This document shows positions 7,618 to 17,913 of a stretch of DNA of 28,027 nucleotides, one piece after another; the first letter of the stretch is position 1, and every line of letters starts with the position of its first letter. This DNA is from Zygnema cylindricum (taxonomy: Eukaryota > Streptophyta > Zygnematophyceae > Zygnematales > Zygnemataceae). The position numbers and the translations under genes are program-made. The notes under the pieces were generated by a model. The model was not told the origin of the DNA. It worked only from the letters and a program-made list of their open reading frames with translations, and did not search any database. The DNA lies in assembly GCA_037447655.1 (NCBI GenBank), contig JBBHKE010000865.1:1-28027 (forward strand), written 5' to 3'.

Positions 7618-10600
7618 ATGGCTACCATGGCAGCTGGAGTAGCAGCTCCTAAGATAGTCATTGTAAAGGATACCGGAAAGTTAGGCTCATCTTTCCTTCA
7701 GAAGGAGCTCTCCCAGAGAGTTTCTTTTGCAAGCCCTGTTCCCAGCAGCTCTTCTTCCAGGGGAGCCACTGTGATCAGAGCTGCTCGTGAGAAGTTTGAG
7801 AGAACCAAGCCTCATGTCAACATTGGAACCATTGGTCACGTCGATCACGGAAAGACAACTCTCACTGCCGCTATTACTACAGCCTTGGCTGTTGCCACTG
7901 GTGGTGTTGCCAAGAGGTGAGAAGGTTTTCCATCTGATAGGTTGCTGATTGAAAAAGAAATAATGAGCATATATTATTTTTTTGATGTATTGGCAAACTA
8001 ACGATGATCTTAGTGAAAGAATGAGGAAGACAAATTGTTAGTCGAAGGCTAAGGAAGGGAAGCCCATCACTCAGCTGGATGATTGGTAAAGGAAAGGTTG
8101 TGGAGTCTTAGTAAAAACAGGTTTGGGTAATCGGGTTGGAGCAGAGTGGAATGCCATTTGTTATCAAGCCTATTTATCTAGTTTGTAAGAAGCCATATTA
8201 AAAATGTAGGCAGTGTAGGAAGACCTTTCATTTTGGCAAATGTATGTCGTGGTCAACGCATTTTGCTGTAGTTTAATTGGTGAATATAAAAAACTAGTCT
8301 GATTTCCGTAACCATTTTATTATATCTACAGAAATTAATAGATAATTGCATTTATCGAGGGACTAACGTCCTTTAATTGACACATGCGTTATACGTAGAC
8401 GCATATGGCTAAGTTATCCAACTTTCATAAAATGGTCATTGTCAAGCACCTTGTATTATTTGCTAGCATCTGAGCTGTTAGTAATTTGTAGCTCACTTTT
8501 GCTTCTTTGGTTTATTGTCCTTATCAGATTAGCTGATTTTGCTCATGATAGTGATTCAGATAGTGGTAACATGTTATTTGCAGTGGTATGGTGTTTATTA
8601 ATTTTCTTTTGTGTCATTTGTTATTAAATGGTTTGTTTCGGTCAGCAAATTCGTGTCAGAATCTTCCAGCTGACCTCGGTGCTTTACTTCTTGTTATTTC
8701 TAGATATGACGAAATCGACGCTGCTCCTGAGGAGAGAGCTCGTGGTATCACCATCAACACTGCTCATGTGGAGTACGAGACTGAGACTCGCCATTACGCC
8801 CACGTCGACTGTCCCGGACACGCTGATTATGTGAAAAACATGATTACTGGAGCAGCACAAATGGACGGAGCCATTCTTGTGGTCTCCGGAGCTGATGGTC
8901 CTATGCCCCAGACGAAGGAGCACATTTTGTTGGCTAAGCAGGTAAGTTTCTGTTTTTCGTCTGAAGAGGTGCTGTTTGACACTTCAAGGAGGGTTGGGTT
9001 CTTCAGAAGGGATTAGTCGTTGATATTTCTTGTAGAAGGTCTTTCCTAACCTGAGCAGGGTTTTTGTCTGACACTCTTGTTTAGTGAAGCAGTCTTAAAA
9101 GGTGTGATTTTTGTGTGTGATAGGTAATTTGATAGTTTTGGTGACACATAATTTTTTTAGGGTTTTTTGAATGATGCTTGTGAATTGTCCATTTTCACTT
9201 TTTGCCTTCAGAAGGTTCTCGAAATTTATGCTGAGTATATTCCTTTGTTTTTCTGAATTGGTATTTTTCCTCTGTGATTTACGGCTTAGTATTTTGTCAA
9301 GGAGCATTTGAGCGTCCAAAGTTTTACTACATCTATGGACTCTTGGCAAGAAGATTACATAATCAATAATACCATCATTTGGCATTAGAGTAGTTTTCAT
9401 GATATTAACTTTGATTCAATGCTAATGATGCCCTTACACTCAGAACCATGGGCAATGTGCCTTCATGCATTAGCTATACATTGGGATTGACTAAATTTTT
9501 ATGATTATGTTGCTGCAGGTTGGTGTACCCGGTATGGTTGTCTTCCTTAACAAGGAAGACCAGGTTGATGACGCAGAGCTTCTTGAGCTGGTAAGTGTTT
9601 GAGGCACGTCAACATGTATGATGTAGTTTGCTGCTTGAATCTTATTTCTCGGGTAGTCCATTAATTCTTTTTAGTTTAGTCTTAGCTGAATTATGCAGAT
9701 ATCTGTGTGTGATTGAACTTGTTGGTGAGATGGTAATATCGAGTATGGTGACAACAGTGAAGTATTGTCATTGCCAAGACCCCATTTATGTGTGTTCATT
9801 CTGTGTTTTTTTTTTGCTTGCTTTATTTGCTGTCTGCTACATTTTTTGCTTCCTCTGGTGCTAATAAGAGTAATTACTCGATGTTTTTGCAGTTATTCAT
9901 AATTGCCTGTTGGTTCCTGTTTTAATGTACTTCAACGTTATTTTTTGTAAATTGGATTTTGGAAATTGTATCACCTGACCCATGTTGTCGACCGCTCCCT
10001 TTTCTCTGTAGTTTTCCCTTAACTGTATTCTTGCTTTTAATTTTCTGATTGTTGTATCAACCTGGCTTTTAGGCTAGATGAGAACCACCTCTGAAAACTG
10101 CCTTTTTTTTTAATAGGTCGAGATGGAAGTGCGTGAAGTGTTGAGCCACTATGAATTCCCAGGAGACGACATTCCTATCACATCAGGATCTGCTCTGCTG
10201 GCTTTAGAGACTTTGACAGAAAACCCTAAGATCACCCGAGGGGAGAACAAATGGGTTGACAAAATTTACGATTTGATGGACAGTGTTGACAACTACATTC
10301 CTGTGCCTGAGAGGGCTGTGGACAAGCCTTTCCTTATGGCTGTTGAGGATGTTTTCTCTATCACAGGTCGTGGAACAGTTGCCACTGGACGAGTGGAACG
10401 TGGTATGGTTAAGGTAAATTTCTGCTTTTTTTCTTCTCCGTATTTTCTCTTATGCTTTGCCAGCTGTTGTTAACTAGGGGAATTAGGCTGCTTGAAGTCT
10501 GGCTCAGGGACCTGTTTCTCCATTATGTGGCAGTTCAGCAGTGCTATTGTGTGTAGGTGTTGAAAAACCCTGAAAATGTGTGGTATTCTTAAAGCCGAAT

Positions 10601-11967
10601 TCTAAGCAACTGTATATCACTCATTTGACGAATTTTTTAATTGACTAACCTGAAAATATTTTTACATTCTAGCTGATAAAGGATTTGTTGTGAAAATTGA
10701 TCTTTATTTTTTGGTTAAAGGATTTGTTAATTGTTCTGAGAATGCTTGCTGCTGGTTTTTCCAGGTTGGAGATACCGTTGAAGTTATTGGTTTGGCAGAC
10801 ACAAGAACAACAACTGTCACAGGTTTGGAAATGTTCCAGAAGACTCTTGACGAGAGTATGGCAGGAGATAACTGTGGAATGCTTCTCCGAGGTATTCAGA
10901 AGAACGATATCCAGGTATGTGTTTACTTTTGCTAGCCTGAGAGCTTATGCAAAGGGACAATTTTTGAACGAGGCTGGATGATGCAAAAACTTACTATTCT
11001 TTCTTGCTAGCCTTTAACCATGCCTCCTAATTTGGAGGCTAATCTCGTTAGTGCTGGTTCAGACTCGTTTTTAGTTCCTTTACAATGTCGTGCTGTTGAA
11101 AGTTCTGGGAAAGACTTCTTTTTGTTGTCACCTACTTGTTTCCGTTTTTGAAAAATGCCTATCATGGCAAGGAAATGCTTATTCTAGCTTGGAAATCATC
11201 TTTGAAATTTACTGAAATGTTTCATCTGGAGTTGGGTTATCCAGCGAGGAATGGTGTTGGCAAAGCCTGGGTCCATCAAACCCCACTCCAAGTTTGAGGC
11301 TTCAGTGTATGTCTTGAAGAAGGAAGAAGGTGGCCGACACTCCCCGTTCTTCACAGGATACCGACCACAGTTCTACATGCGAACAACTGATGTGACTGGA
11401 AATGTCGCCGAGGTATAACCATCATTAAATAGGCTTTTGTTGGGAACATATGTTAGTTTTGTGATTATTTGGCTCTTTGGAACTGTTTTGACGTAAGGAT
11501 GTTTCATCCATACAGTTATTATTTTCTGCGCTGTTTGTGAAAAGTGTCTACTTAAGAAAATTCTATCTTCACATTATGTCACAGTGAAACAGGTGTAGGA
11601 AATAAGATGGGCAAAGCTAAGTATATATGATATTTATAGAGTAGTCGTCTGTATTGTTTCTGATAAGTGCGCAATTCAAAACAACACATTTTCACATTTA
11701 GGTCTTGAGGTTCAAAGGGAAATCTAAAGTAATAGGATCTGGGAAGTTGAGGAGTTAATTGTGGTATGTTATGGGATGGATTCATGTGACATTTTACAGG
11801 TGTTGACTGACAAGGGTGAGGAAACCAAGATGGTTATGCCCGGTGATCGCGTAAAGATGACTGTCGAGCTCATCCAACCTATTGCCATTGAGAAGTCTAT
11901 GCGATTTGCTATTCGGGAGGGAGGACGAACAGTGGGAGCTGGTGTCATTTCAGAAGTCCTAGATTAA
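7618..11967 (+). CDS. tufA: Chloroplast elongation factor Tu, nuclear-encoded, complete (7 exons)
   Basis: GTPase that brings aminoacyl-tRNA to the plastid ribosome. Exons: 7618-7916, 8704-8941, 9519-9590, 10117-10413, 10765-10914, 11245-11412, 11800-11967; 1,392 coding bases, 463 aa, stop TAA. All six introns (787, 577, 526, 351, 330, 387 bp) are GT-AG; the first is phase 2, the others phase 0. Residues 1 to about 55 are Ser/Ala/Arg-rich without acids near the end, a transit peptide with likely cleavage near VIRA|A. G motifs: GHVDHGKT 73-80, RGITI 113-117, DCPGH 135-139, NKED 190-193, SGSAL 226-230. Domains 2 and 3 are intact ([30 protein letters not shown], final [11 protein letters not shown]). 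It resembles land-plant plastid EF-Tu throughout, which is usually intronless in angiosperms. Start chosen because transit peptide and leader fit; an in-frame Met lies three codons later. Confidence 0.97.
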
Positions 11968-13534
11968 ATTGCTATCTGATTGTTTTCCCTTTTTTTTTTT
12001 TGTTTGTAGATCTTAATTCTGCTCTTCTAGGTATCTTTTTCAGAGTACTGTATTTGAGCGAGTAGTTTCAGAGCAGAGTGAGGAAGTTTAAAAGAAAAAA
12101 ACCAAACAAGAAAAGTATGTGATTTAAAGTATCAATGAAACGACAATTGTATTTGGTGTTAGGTTAAGGAAAACCATTCCCCAATTTGTGTTTGTTATGA
12201 ATGTCATGGAAAGAGTTTAATAGTTTTGTTTGTTCAAGTCTCTTTTTCTCACCCGGTATGAAAAATGTTCAGGTCAGTTTACCTTCTGAAAATAGAATAG
12301 ATTCGTGATGGTTAGTTGTCTTTGAAAATGTTAGAAACATGAGAATTTTTACATGGAAAAAAAGTTTGAGTGTAAAAAGAGATTTCTACTGCTTCTCGCG
12401 CTGTGTGTGGCAAAGCTAAAAAGGTATGTGGTGTTGTGGATAAGTTCAGTTTTCCGAATTAGTAATTATTATAAAACTCCTTGGTTTTTCTGAAATTTAT
12501 CCAGAATATGTACCAAATTGGAATGCGAAAATTGGAGGGGGATTGACTAATGTGAACAGTGGCAGATATTTCTGCCAAACTTTGTCAGTTAGCATTTTGT
12601 AATTTGTAACTGTTTTTCGATGGCTTTTATACAGCAGACTAGTAAAAGCGTCCACAAAAGTAACCAGGAATTTGATTCCAGGAAGCAGGATGGTGTGATT
12701 AAAGAGTTTTTTAGATTTTTACATGCACACTTAATTCCATTTCAAGTTGTCATCAATCCTCTCTAAAATCGCTAGTGAGCCGTATATAGTTCATTCTGCG
12801 CTGGCAGTCAGGGTTTCGGAAGTGGCAAAGCTGATAACTAATTATGGCATCAAGTTCAAATTCTTTTCTCAAAGTCGTGTCGTGGTAATCTCCTATTTTG
12901 GCCGGTAAACAGTTCACAAAAAACAACAGTTTTAAGGAAAACTGCTCGGTATTTTACTGAGAGATTGAAGAGATGTGGTCATGTGTTGAATTATAGTTCA
13001 ATAATTCTTGTGTTCGTATAGTTTGACGTCATTATAACGTCAGTACTATTTGTCGCGCTGAATGTCAGTTAATGTTCACATTGACGACGATGCTGTCGAC
13101 GGACGAGAGTTATGCGAACGGCTTTTTTCCAATGTGATTGATTTTTCTGTAAGTGTGAATTCATGTGCGAGCGCGATTCTATTATATCATTATTTGTACC
13201 TTTTTACTTAAAAAAGTAAAATTTTTGCACGGTCGGACGTCGGCCATTCTCCACACTATTTAAAACGAACCTATATTATAATTTTTTACGCTAATTAAAC
13301 CTTACCTTAAATAGTGTAATGAAAAAATTTAGAATCATTTACTTTATTTAAGGTGATAGAGTTGAAATTTAAGGCGACTGAAATATTGCTATTTACTCTA
13401 ATACGATTTGCGGTGTACTGTAGTTTTGTAGACGTCACCAATTGTTGCAAGTTTTGTAGTCGTCTACAATCGTCACGAGCGTAACGTCTACGACTGTCCC
13501 ATTTCAAAGTATTTTAGCGACTTCATTTTCGCAC
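11968..13534. other. 3' region of EF-Tu and intergenic spacer
   Basis: A T-rich tract follows the stop (11988-12001). No AATAAA signal is evident in the next 300 bp, as is common in plants and algae with degenerate signals. The rest is AT-rich spacer; the 66-codon minus frame at 13307-13507 has no recognisable content. No further gene seen. Confidence 0.5.
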
Positions 13535-13692
13535 ATTGGAACCTTAGTTTAAAAGTAGGTGAAAGTAGGCCCATAAAATATGCCTATTGTACGCCAAACA
13601 TACAATATGGCCTTAAGACCCATATTGTATTGGTCGCAAAATGAAAAATAATAGTAACAGGGTTGAGTTGCACATCGATCGATAAAGAATTA

Positions 13693-14463
13693 GGGTAAGC
13701 TTCCATCAGGCGTTTCCAGTAATTGTACGGTCACGTTTACTGGCAGTAATATTTGTAACACCTTTCCATCAGGTCGTGCCAGTGAAGCAAAAATTGATTA
13801 CGTGTTAGATTGCGATTGGTACCACGTAGGATCCTGTTGAACCGCCCGGGAATAATGAAAGTTTTCAAAAGGACAAAATCGCAACTGCGTATCTGTACGG
13901 GCGGACGCAGATTAAAATATCTTGTAGCGTCACACTAATGTACAATCTGTACGTCGTTGCATTTGTCGTTGTACCAACGGTAACGAAAACCATTGCAAAA
14001 TGAAAATTTGTACAAATGTCCATGAATGTACCATTTGTACGTTTATGTATTATTGATGTACCAGCGGAGGCGTGACAGGATGTCCCTCATCCAAGATTTT
14101 GTCGTCGAACAGGGTGGTTTTGATGTCAGAAGGTACACGCCATTTGCCACATGTAAGTATATAACTTCACGTGCGTCGTGGATCGACTCCGACTTTTACA
14201 AGTGGACCAATACGCGCGTCCAGTAAGCGCAAAGTGTCCTCCTGAGGACAGTCGGAGGAGACTAGCCAGACACTGGATACAAGGGGCGTTTGCGTCGAAA
14301 ATTCGAAATCGGACGGTGGAAGTTTTCGCCAAAAAGTCTGGAGAATCTTAACGAATTTCTAGTAAACATCTTTTGTAAAAAAAAAAAAAAACAGTACGGC
14401 TTAGTACGGAAAGGTACTTTCTCCAGTAAACAACCCCACTTTTTGCCTAATGGAAGGTTACCC
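13693..14463. mobile_element. Non-autonomous PIF/Harbinger-type element inserted in copy C
   Basis: A 771-bp element with terminal inverted repeats GGGTAAGCTTCCATCAGGC and, at the other end read inverted, GGGTAACCTTCCATTAGGC (17 of 19 identical). TTA is duplicated on both sides (13690-13692 and 14464-14466). A 3-bp TTA/TAA duplication with TIRs starting GGG is typical of PIF/Harbinger (Tourist-like) transposons. The uninterrupted sequence AGAATTAAACGTCATG exists in copy D (15011-15026), a natural empty site that fixes the boundaries exactly. The TIR-like string CCATCAGG recurs inside at 13766-13773. Frames inside are short and unrecognised. Confidence 0.88.
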
Positions 14464-14867
14464 TTAAACGTCATGTCTAAATTCTGAAAAACATTTGGAC
14501 AAATTTTTATTTTTCCGCGAGTTTTGAGGTATTTTTTATTTAAACCGTCTGATTTGGACGATCGGACGGTCGCTGATCAAAGTAGCGATCTAAGAAGATC
14601 ACATAAAAAGCCCATAACACAACTTACGATAGGACTTACGTCCGCGTTTTTTTTTTTCCGGGTTTTTTTTCCCGCGGAATGTCATCCTACCGCGTGTTCG
14701 CTAAAAAATTTTTGTCCGGCGGCGTGCGTTGGTGACACGTCATATTCGTACGTTTTTACAAGAGTGTGCACAACGCACATACATACAGTATGCTTACTCT
14801 ACGCGAGTTTTGTGCCAAGTTTTGTGCGCCTACCAAAGGCCTACCATAAAAATGCCTACTTTTGAAC

Positions 14868-15319
14868 CATAGTTCAAAAGTAGGTAACCGTACGCCCATA
14901 CAATATGCCTATTGTATGCAAAACATACAATATGGCCTTAAGACCCATATTGTATTGGCCGCAAAATGAAATAAAATAGTAACAGGGTTGAGTTGCACAT
15001 GGATCGATAGAGAATTAAACGTCATGTCTAAATTTGAAAAAATCGGACAAAAATAATATTTTTGTGAGTTTTGAAGCGACTTTTATTAAAACCGTCAGAT
15101 TCGGACGATCTGACGGTCGTTGATGAAAGTAACGATCTAAGAAGATCACATGAAAAGCCCATAACACAACTTACGATAGGACTATCGTCAGATTCGGACG
15201 ATCGGACGGTCGCTGATGAAAGTAGCGATCTAAGAAGATCACATGGAAAGCCCGTAACACAACTTACGCTAAAGGCGGCCTACAAAAGGCCTACCAAAAA
15301 CGCCTACTTTTGAACTATG
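14868..15319 (-). mobile_element. hAT-like MITE, long subfamily, copy D, inserted in the end of copy C
   Basis: A 452-bp element beginning CATAGTTCAAAAGTAGG and ending CCTACTTTTGAACTATG, flanked by a perfect 8-bp duplication TTTTGAAC (14860-14867 and 15320-15327). The target octamer is part of the family's own terminal repeat, so D landed inside the right end of copy C. Internally a 93-bp unit is tandemly duplicated (15093-15185, 15186-15278), each copy carrying a hairpin around CGTCAGAT-TCGGACG-ATC(T/G)GACGG. The unit is 31 codons long, so it gives a repeated peptide that is a by-product rather than evidence of a protein. Confidence 0.92.
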
Positions 15320-15350
15320 TTTTGAACTATGATTGGAACGCTCTGGAAAG

Positions 15351-15884
15351 TACACCGCCAATCGCTATTAGCGTGTAGGTTTCATTAGCGTATACAAATA
15401 ATTACCGTGGTGTACGCTATTTAAGAATTTGAAAATTTTGGAAAAAATCATACATTCTAATTGTTTGATTATGGTAATTTGGATCTTTGAAAAAAAAAAT
15501 GTCGGTCGCAAACATGCTTACACTAATATAGGTCTCCGTACAAAATCTGACAAATCGTACACAAATCGTACATTCACACGGTCGAAACGCGGCTGTCGGA
15601 CGAATATGTGCGAGCGGGATTTTACGACCTAGTATTTTTCCTTTTAGAACGCACATTCTCAGCGTCCGCGGTTACTAAAACTAATTTATTGTAATTTTTA
15701 ACTTAAAAGGTACATTTATGTACGGTCTGACAATGACCGTACACCACTCTATTAGAGACAACGTACTTAAAAACCCTAAATAGAATAAAGAAAAAAATAG
15801 AATAAACTACGCTATTTGAGAATAAAACAAAAAAAAAGCGGGACGGGATTAGCGTACACAACGCTAATAACGATTGGCGGTGTA
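15351..15884. mobile_element. Inverted-repeat DNA element with TA ends
   Basis: A 534-bp element whose ends are inverted copies: TACACCGCCAATCGCTATTAGCG on the left (15351-15373) and, inverted, TACACCGCCAATCGTTATTAGCG on the right (down to 15884). Related motifs recur just inside (TACGCTATTTAAGAA near 15413 and TACGCTATTTGAGAA near 15809). If TA is the duplicated target, the TIR proper starts CACCGCC. The superfamily is unresolved. No transposase; the frames inside are short. Confidence 0.75.
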
Positions 15885-16383
15885 GTACGGAGAATCTTCA
15901 CTAGAATACAAAATGCGATTGAAAGTACCGGTTACATGGGCACACCCCCCTTTTTAACTGCACAGTCATTGCCCGTCAAATCGATACTTGGTTAAGGAAT
16001 GGTTACGAAAGGGTTAGCAACGGGCAGATCTGAATATCTTTGGTTACATTACGTAAAATTTTTTGCAGCAGCGAGGAGACTCCCAAAAAAAAATTCTCCG
16101 CGCTTCGCGCGATTTTTTTTGTCCTTATCAATAACTGGGAGGGATTTACATTGCCCGGGCAAAATCCTCCTCGAAGGTCTCCGCCGCCCGCCAAATGTGC
16201 CCTCCCCCCAATGTTGAATACCACTACGGTAACCGCTCAACCCGTAAAATGTCTCCAAACCAATGTCCACCGCCACCGTTCGATGACCGATATTATCGGT
16301 TACCGGATTTTTTGCGATATAAAATTATCCGATACACAACACTACAAAACATACACGACCACAAAAAGTCGTTAACGGTAAAC
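15885..16383. other. Intergenic with a strong hairpin and a palindrome
   Basis: Holds an A-tract/T-tract hairpin with CGCGC-TTC-GCGCG at its tip (about 16085-16121) and a perfect 12-bp palindrome TTGCCCGGGCAA (16151-16162). Overlapping frames on both strands across 15999-16375 contradict one another and are not recognised. Possibly another decayed transposon. Confidence 0.45.
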
Positions 16384-16579
16384 TACAGTACAGTACAGTA
16401 CATCACAGTACAGCACAGTGCAACACAGTACAGTAAAGTACAGTACAGCAAAGTACGTAACAGTACAGTAAATTACAGTACAGTACAATAGAGTACAATA
16501 CAGTACAGTACAGTACAGTACAGTACAGTACAGTGCAGTACAGTACAGGACAGTACACCACAGTACAGGACAGTACAGT
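16384..16579. repeat. CAGTA pentanucleotide satellite
   Basis: About 39 five-base units, mostly CAGTA, with scattered variants (CATCA, CAGCA, CAATA, CAGGA). The cleanest run is 16501-16530. Reading frames through it are five-residue repeats (for example T-V-Q-Y-S) and are artefacts. Confidence 0.95.
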
Positions 16580-16973
16580 TGTCATTCACTTTACCGGAAG
16601 TGAAATGCGCGTTGTCGACCGTTCAGTAATACCCACAAATCGAGATTATGCGATTCGTCAAAAATGCCACCGCGATGAGTCTCGCCGCATGTCAGGCGAA
16701 GATTTTATTTTCTGACGCCATTTATCGGATTTTGCCAATTGTCAGTTGTCGCATCTGAAAGATCTCTTTGATAAATTTTTGGATGATTGCGGTCAGCAAA
16801 TCGCTGTCGTGCTCTGTACACCTCAGAGTCAAGACCCTCGCACGCAAACGAGTAGGGTCCCATTTCGTCAAAATTGCCGTCGCGTGACGATCACATGCTG
16901 GCTCCAAAATTAATTACGAAGAGAATACGCGAAATCGACAAACAAAAAACGTCAGGCACGACAGAATGACGAA
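16580..16973. other. Spacer between CAGTA arrays, with a diverged direct repeat
   Basis: About 25 bp around TTCGTCAAAAATGCC (16653-16667) recurs as TTCGTCAAAATTGCC (16864-16878). No gene recognised. Confidence 0.4.
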
Positions 16974-17018
16974 ACTACAGTACTGAACAGTACAGTACTG
17001 TACTGTACTGTACAGTAC
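16974..17018. repeat. Palindromic CAGTA/TACTG repeat
   Basis: Here CAGTA units meet TACTG units head-to-head. CAGTACAGTACTGTACTG (16988-17005) is a perfect 18-bp palindrome. Its TACTG arm is the inverse of the large CAGTA array 400 bp upstream, so the region could fold back. Confidence 0.85.
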
Positions 17019-17913
17019 AAGCTCGACTCAGGACAATACCAAATACCTGTGTACCGCGTTTCTAAAAATCGTTTGTACCGGCCTGTGCCGGTCTTTAGTA
17101 TTCGGTATACCGGATGCAATTCGGTACGATGGTCGGACCGTATTTTGGACGACTGATCCCATAGGATTTACAATTTTACATGAATAGATTTTACATCATA
17201 GCATCAGCGGTCAAATTTGAGCTCCGACGATAACCGTTGACTTGTATGACATTTGTGACCGTCGATACGAACCCAAATATTTCGACGGGATTCTGTGGAT
17301 GATCAGGAGTGGGTTGCCCCTCGAATAATATGATTTCCGTACGGATTTTCTTATTGGAGTGGGTTTTCATATACAGCAAGTCTCACAATGAAATAAAACC
17401 AAAACGTACGGCAAAAACAGAGAAGACAAAAATTATGTACGACTTGGATGCACACAGTCACACACCCTAACGGAATGGCACCTACACACAGAAAGGTCAA
17501 TGTTTTTGGAAGAGACGAGACAGTGTGTCAGAAAAAAGGTGAAAATAATATTAAAAAATCGTCAAACGTTGAAATTTGACGAAGGCGTAACCTGAGCCAA
17601 AACCAATTCACTTTATTTTCCTTCCAGTTCAATGTTTTCCTTTCTATCAATGTTAAAAACTGGCTACAAAGTACAAACCTGCTTTAACGCGTCATAATAT
17701 ACAAGTCAGCGAAGACTTCTTAATAACTCTTGAGTCTCGACTCTTAAGGCTCACATTCTTGTCGTAAAAATAACCATCTTCCTTCAAGATTTTCCACCAC
17801 TAATTGTGCTACAGTAGTTAGATTCTAAGTAAAAAATGTGCACTCGTCATGAGTGGTAACTCTCAAACTAGCCAAAAATTTGCTGCAGGTTTTCTCATTT
17901 CGTCATTTAAAAG
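17019..17913. other. Upstream region of the myosin gene
   Basis: AT-rich, no gene seen. No clear TATA box. An in-frame TAA (17908-17910) directly precedes the chosen myosin ATG. TGCTGCAG at 17880-17887 could be the acceptor of a 5' leader intron, but this is weak. A small ACCGGCCTGTGCCGGT hairpin lies near 17078. Confidence 0.4.

Larger units (their letters stand above)
13543..15331 (-). mobile_element. hAT-like element, long subfamily, copy C (interrupted by two other elements)
   Basis: Outer boundaries are fixed by a perfect 8-bp target duplication ATTGGAAC (13535-13542 and 15332-15339). The left end is CTTAGTTTAAAAGTAGG (13543-13559). The right end is split: CCTACTTTTGAAC at 14855-14867 and its last bases TATG at 15328-15331, separated by the insertion of copy D. 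A second element (13693-14463) is inserted in the interior. Removing both leaves about 555 bp. Ends match copies A and B in reverse orientation, but the centre contains extra sequence (AACAGGGTTGAGTTGCACAT and flanks) shared only with copy D. No transposase. Confidence 0.88.

Noticed and set aside
14524-15313. Peptide similar in three places (SDSDDRTVADESSDLRRSH and variants)
   Set aside because: The similarity comes from nucleotide identity among MITE copies and an internal 93-bp duplication; frames are short, break at element boundaries and are absent from other copies.
16003-16375. Several overlapping frames on both strands, some positively charged
   Set aside because: They contradict each other, cross a hairpin and a palindrome, and show no family signature.
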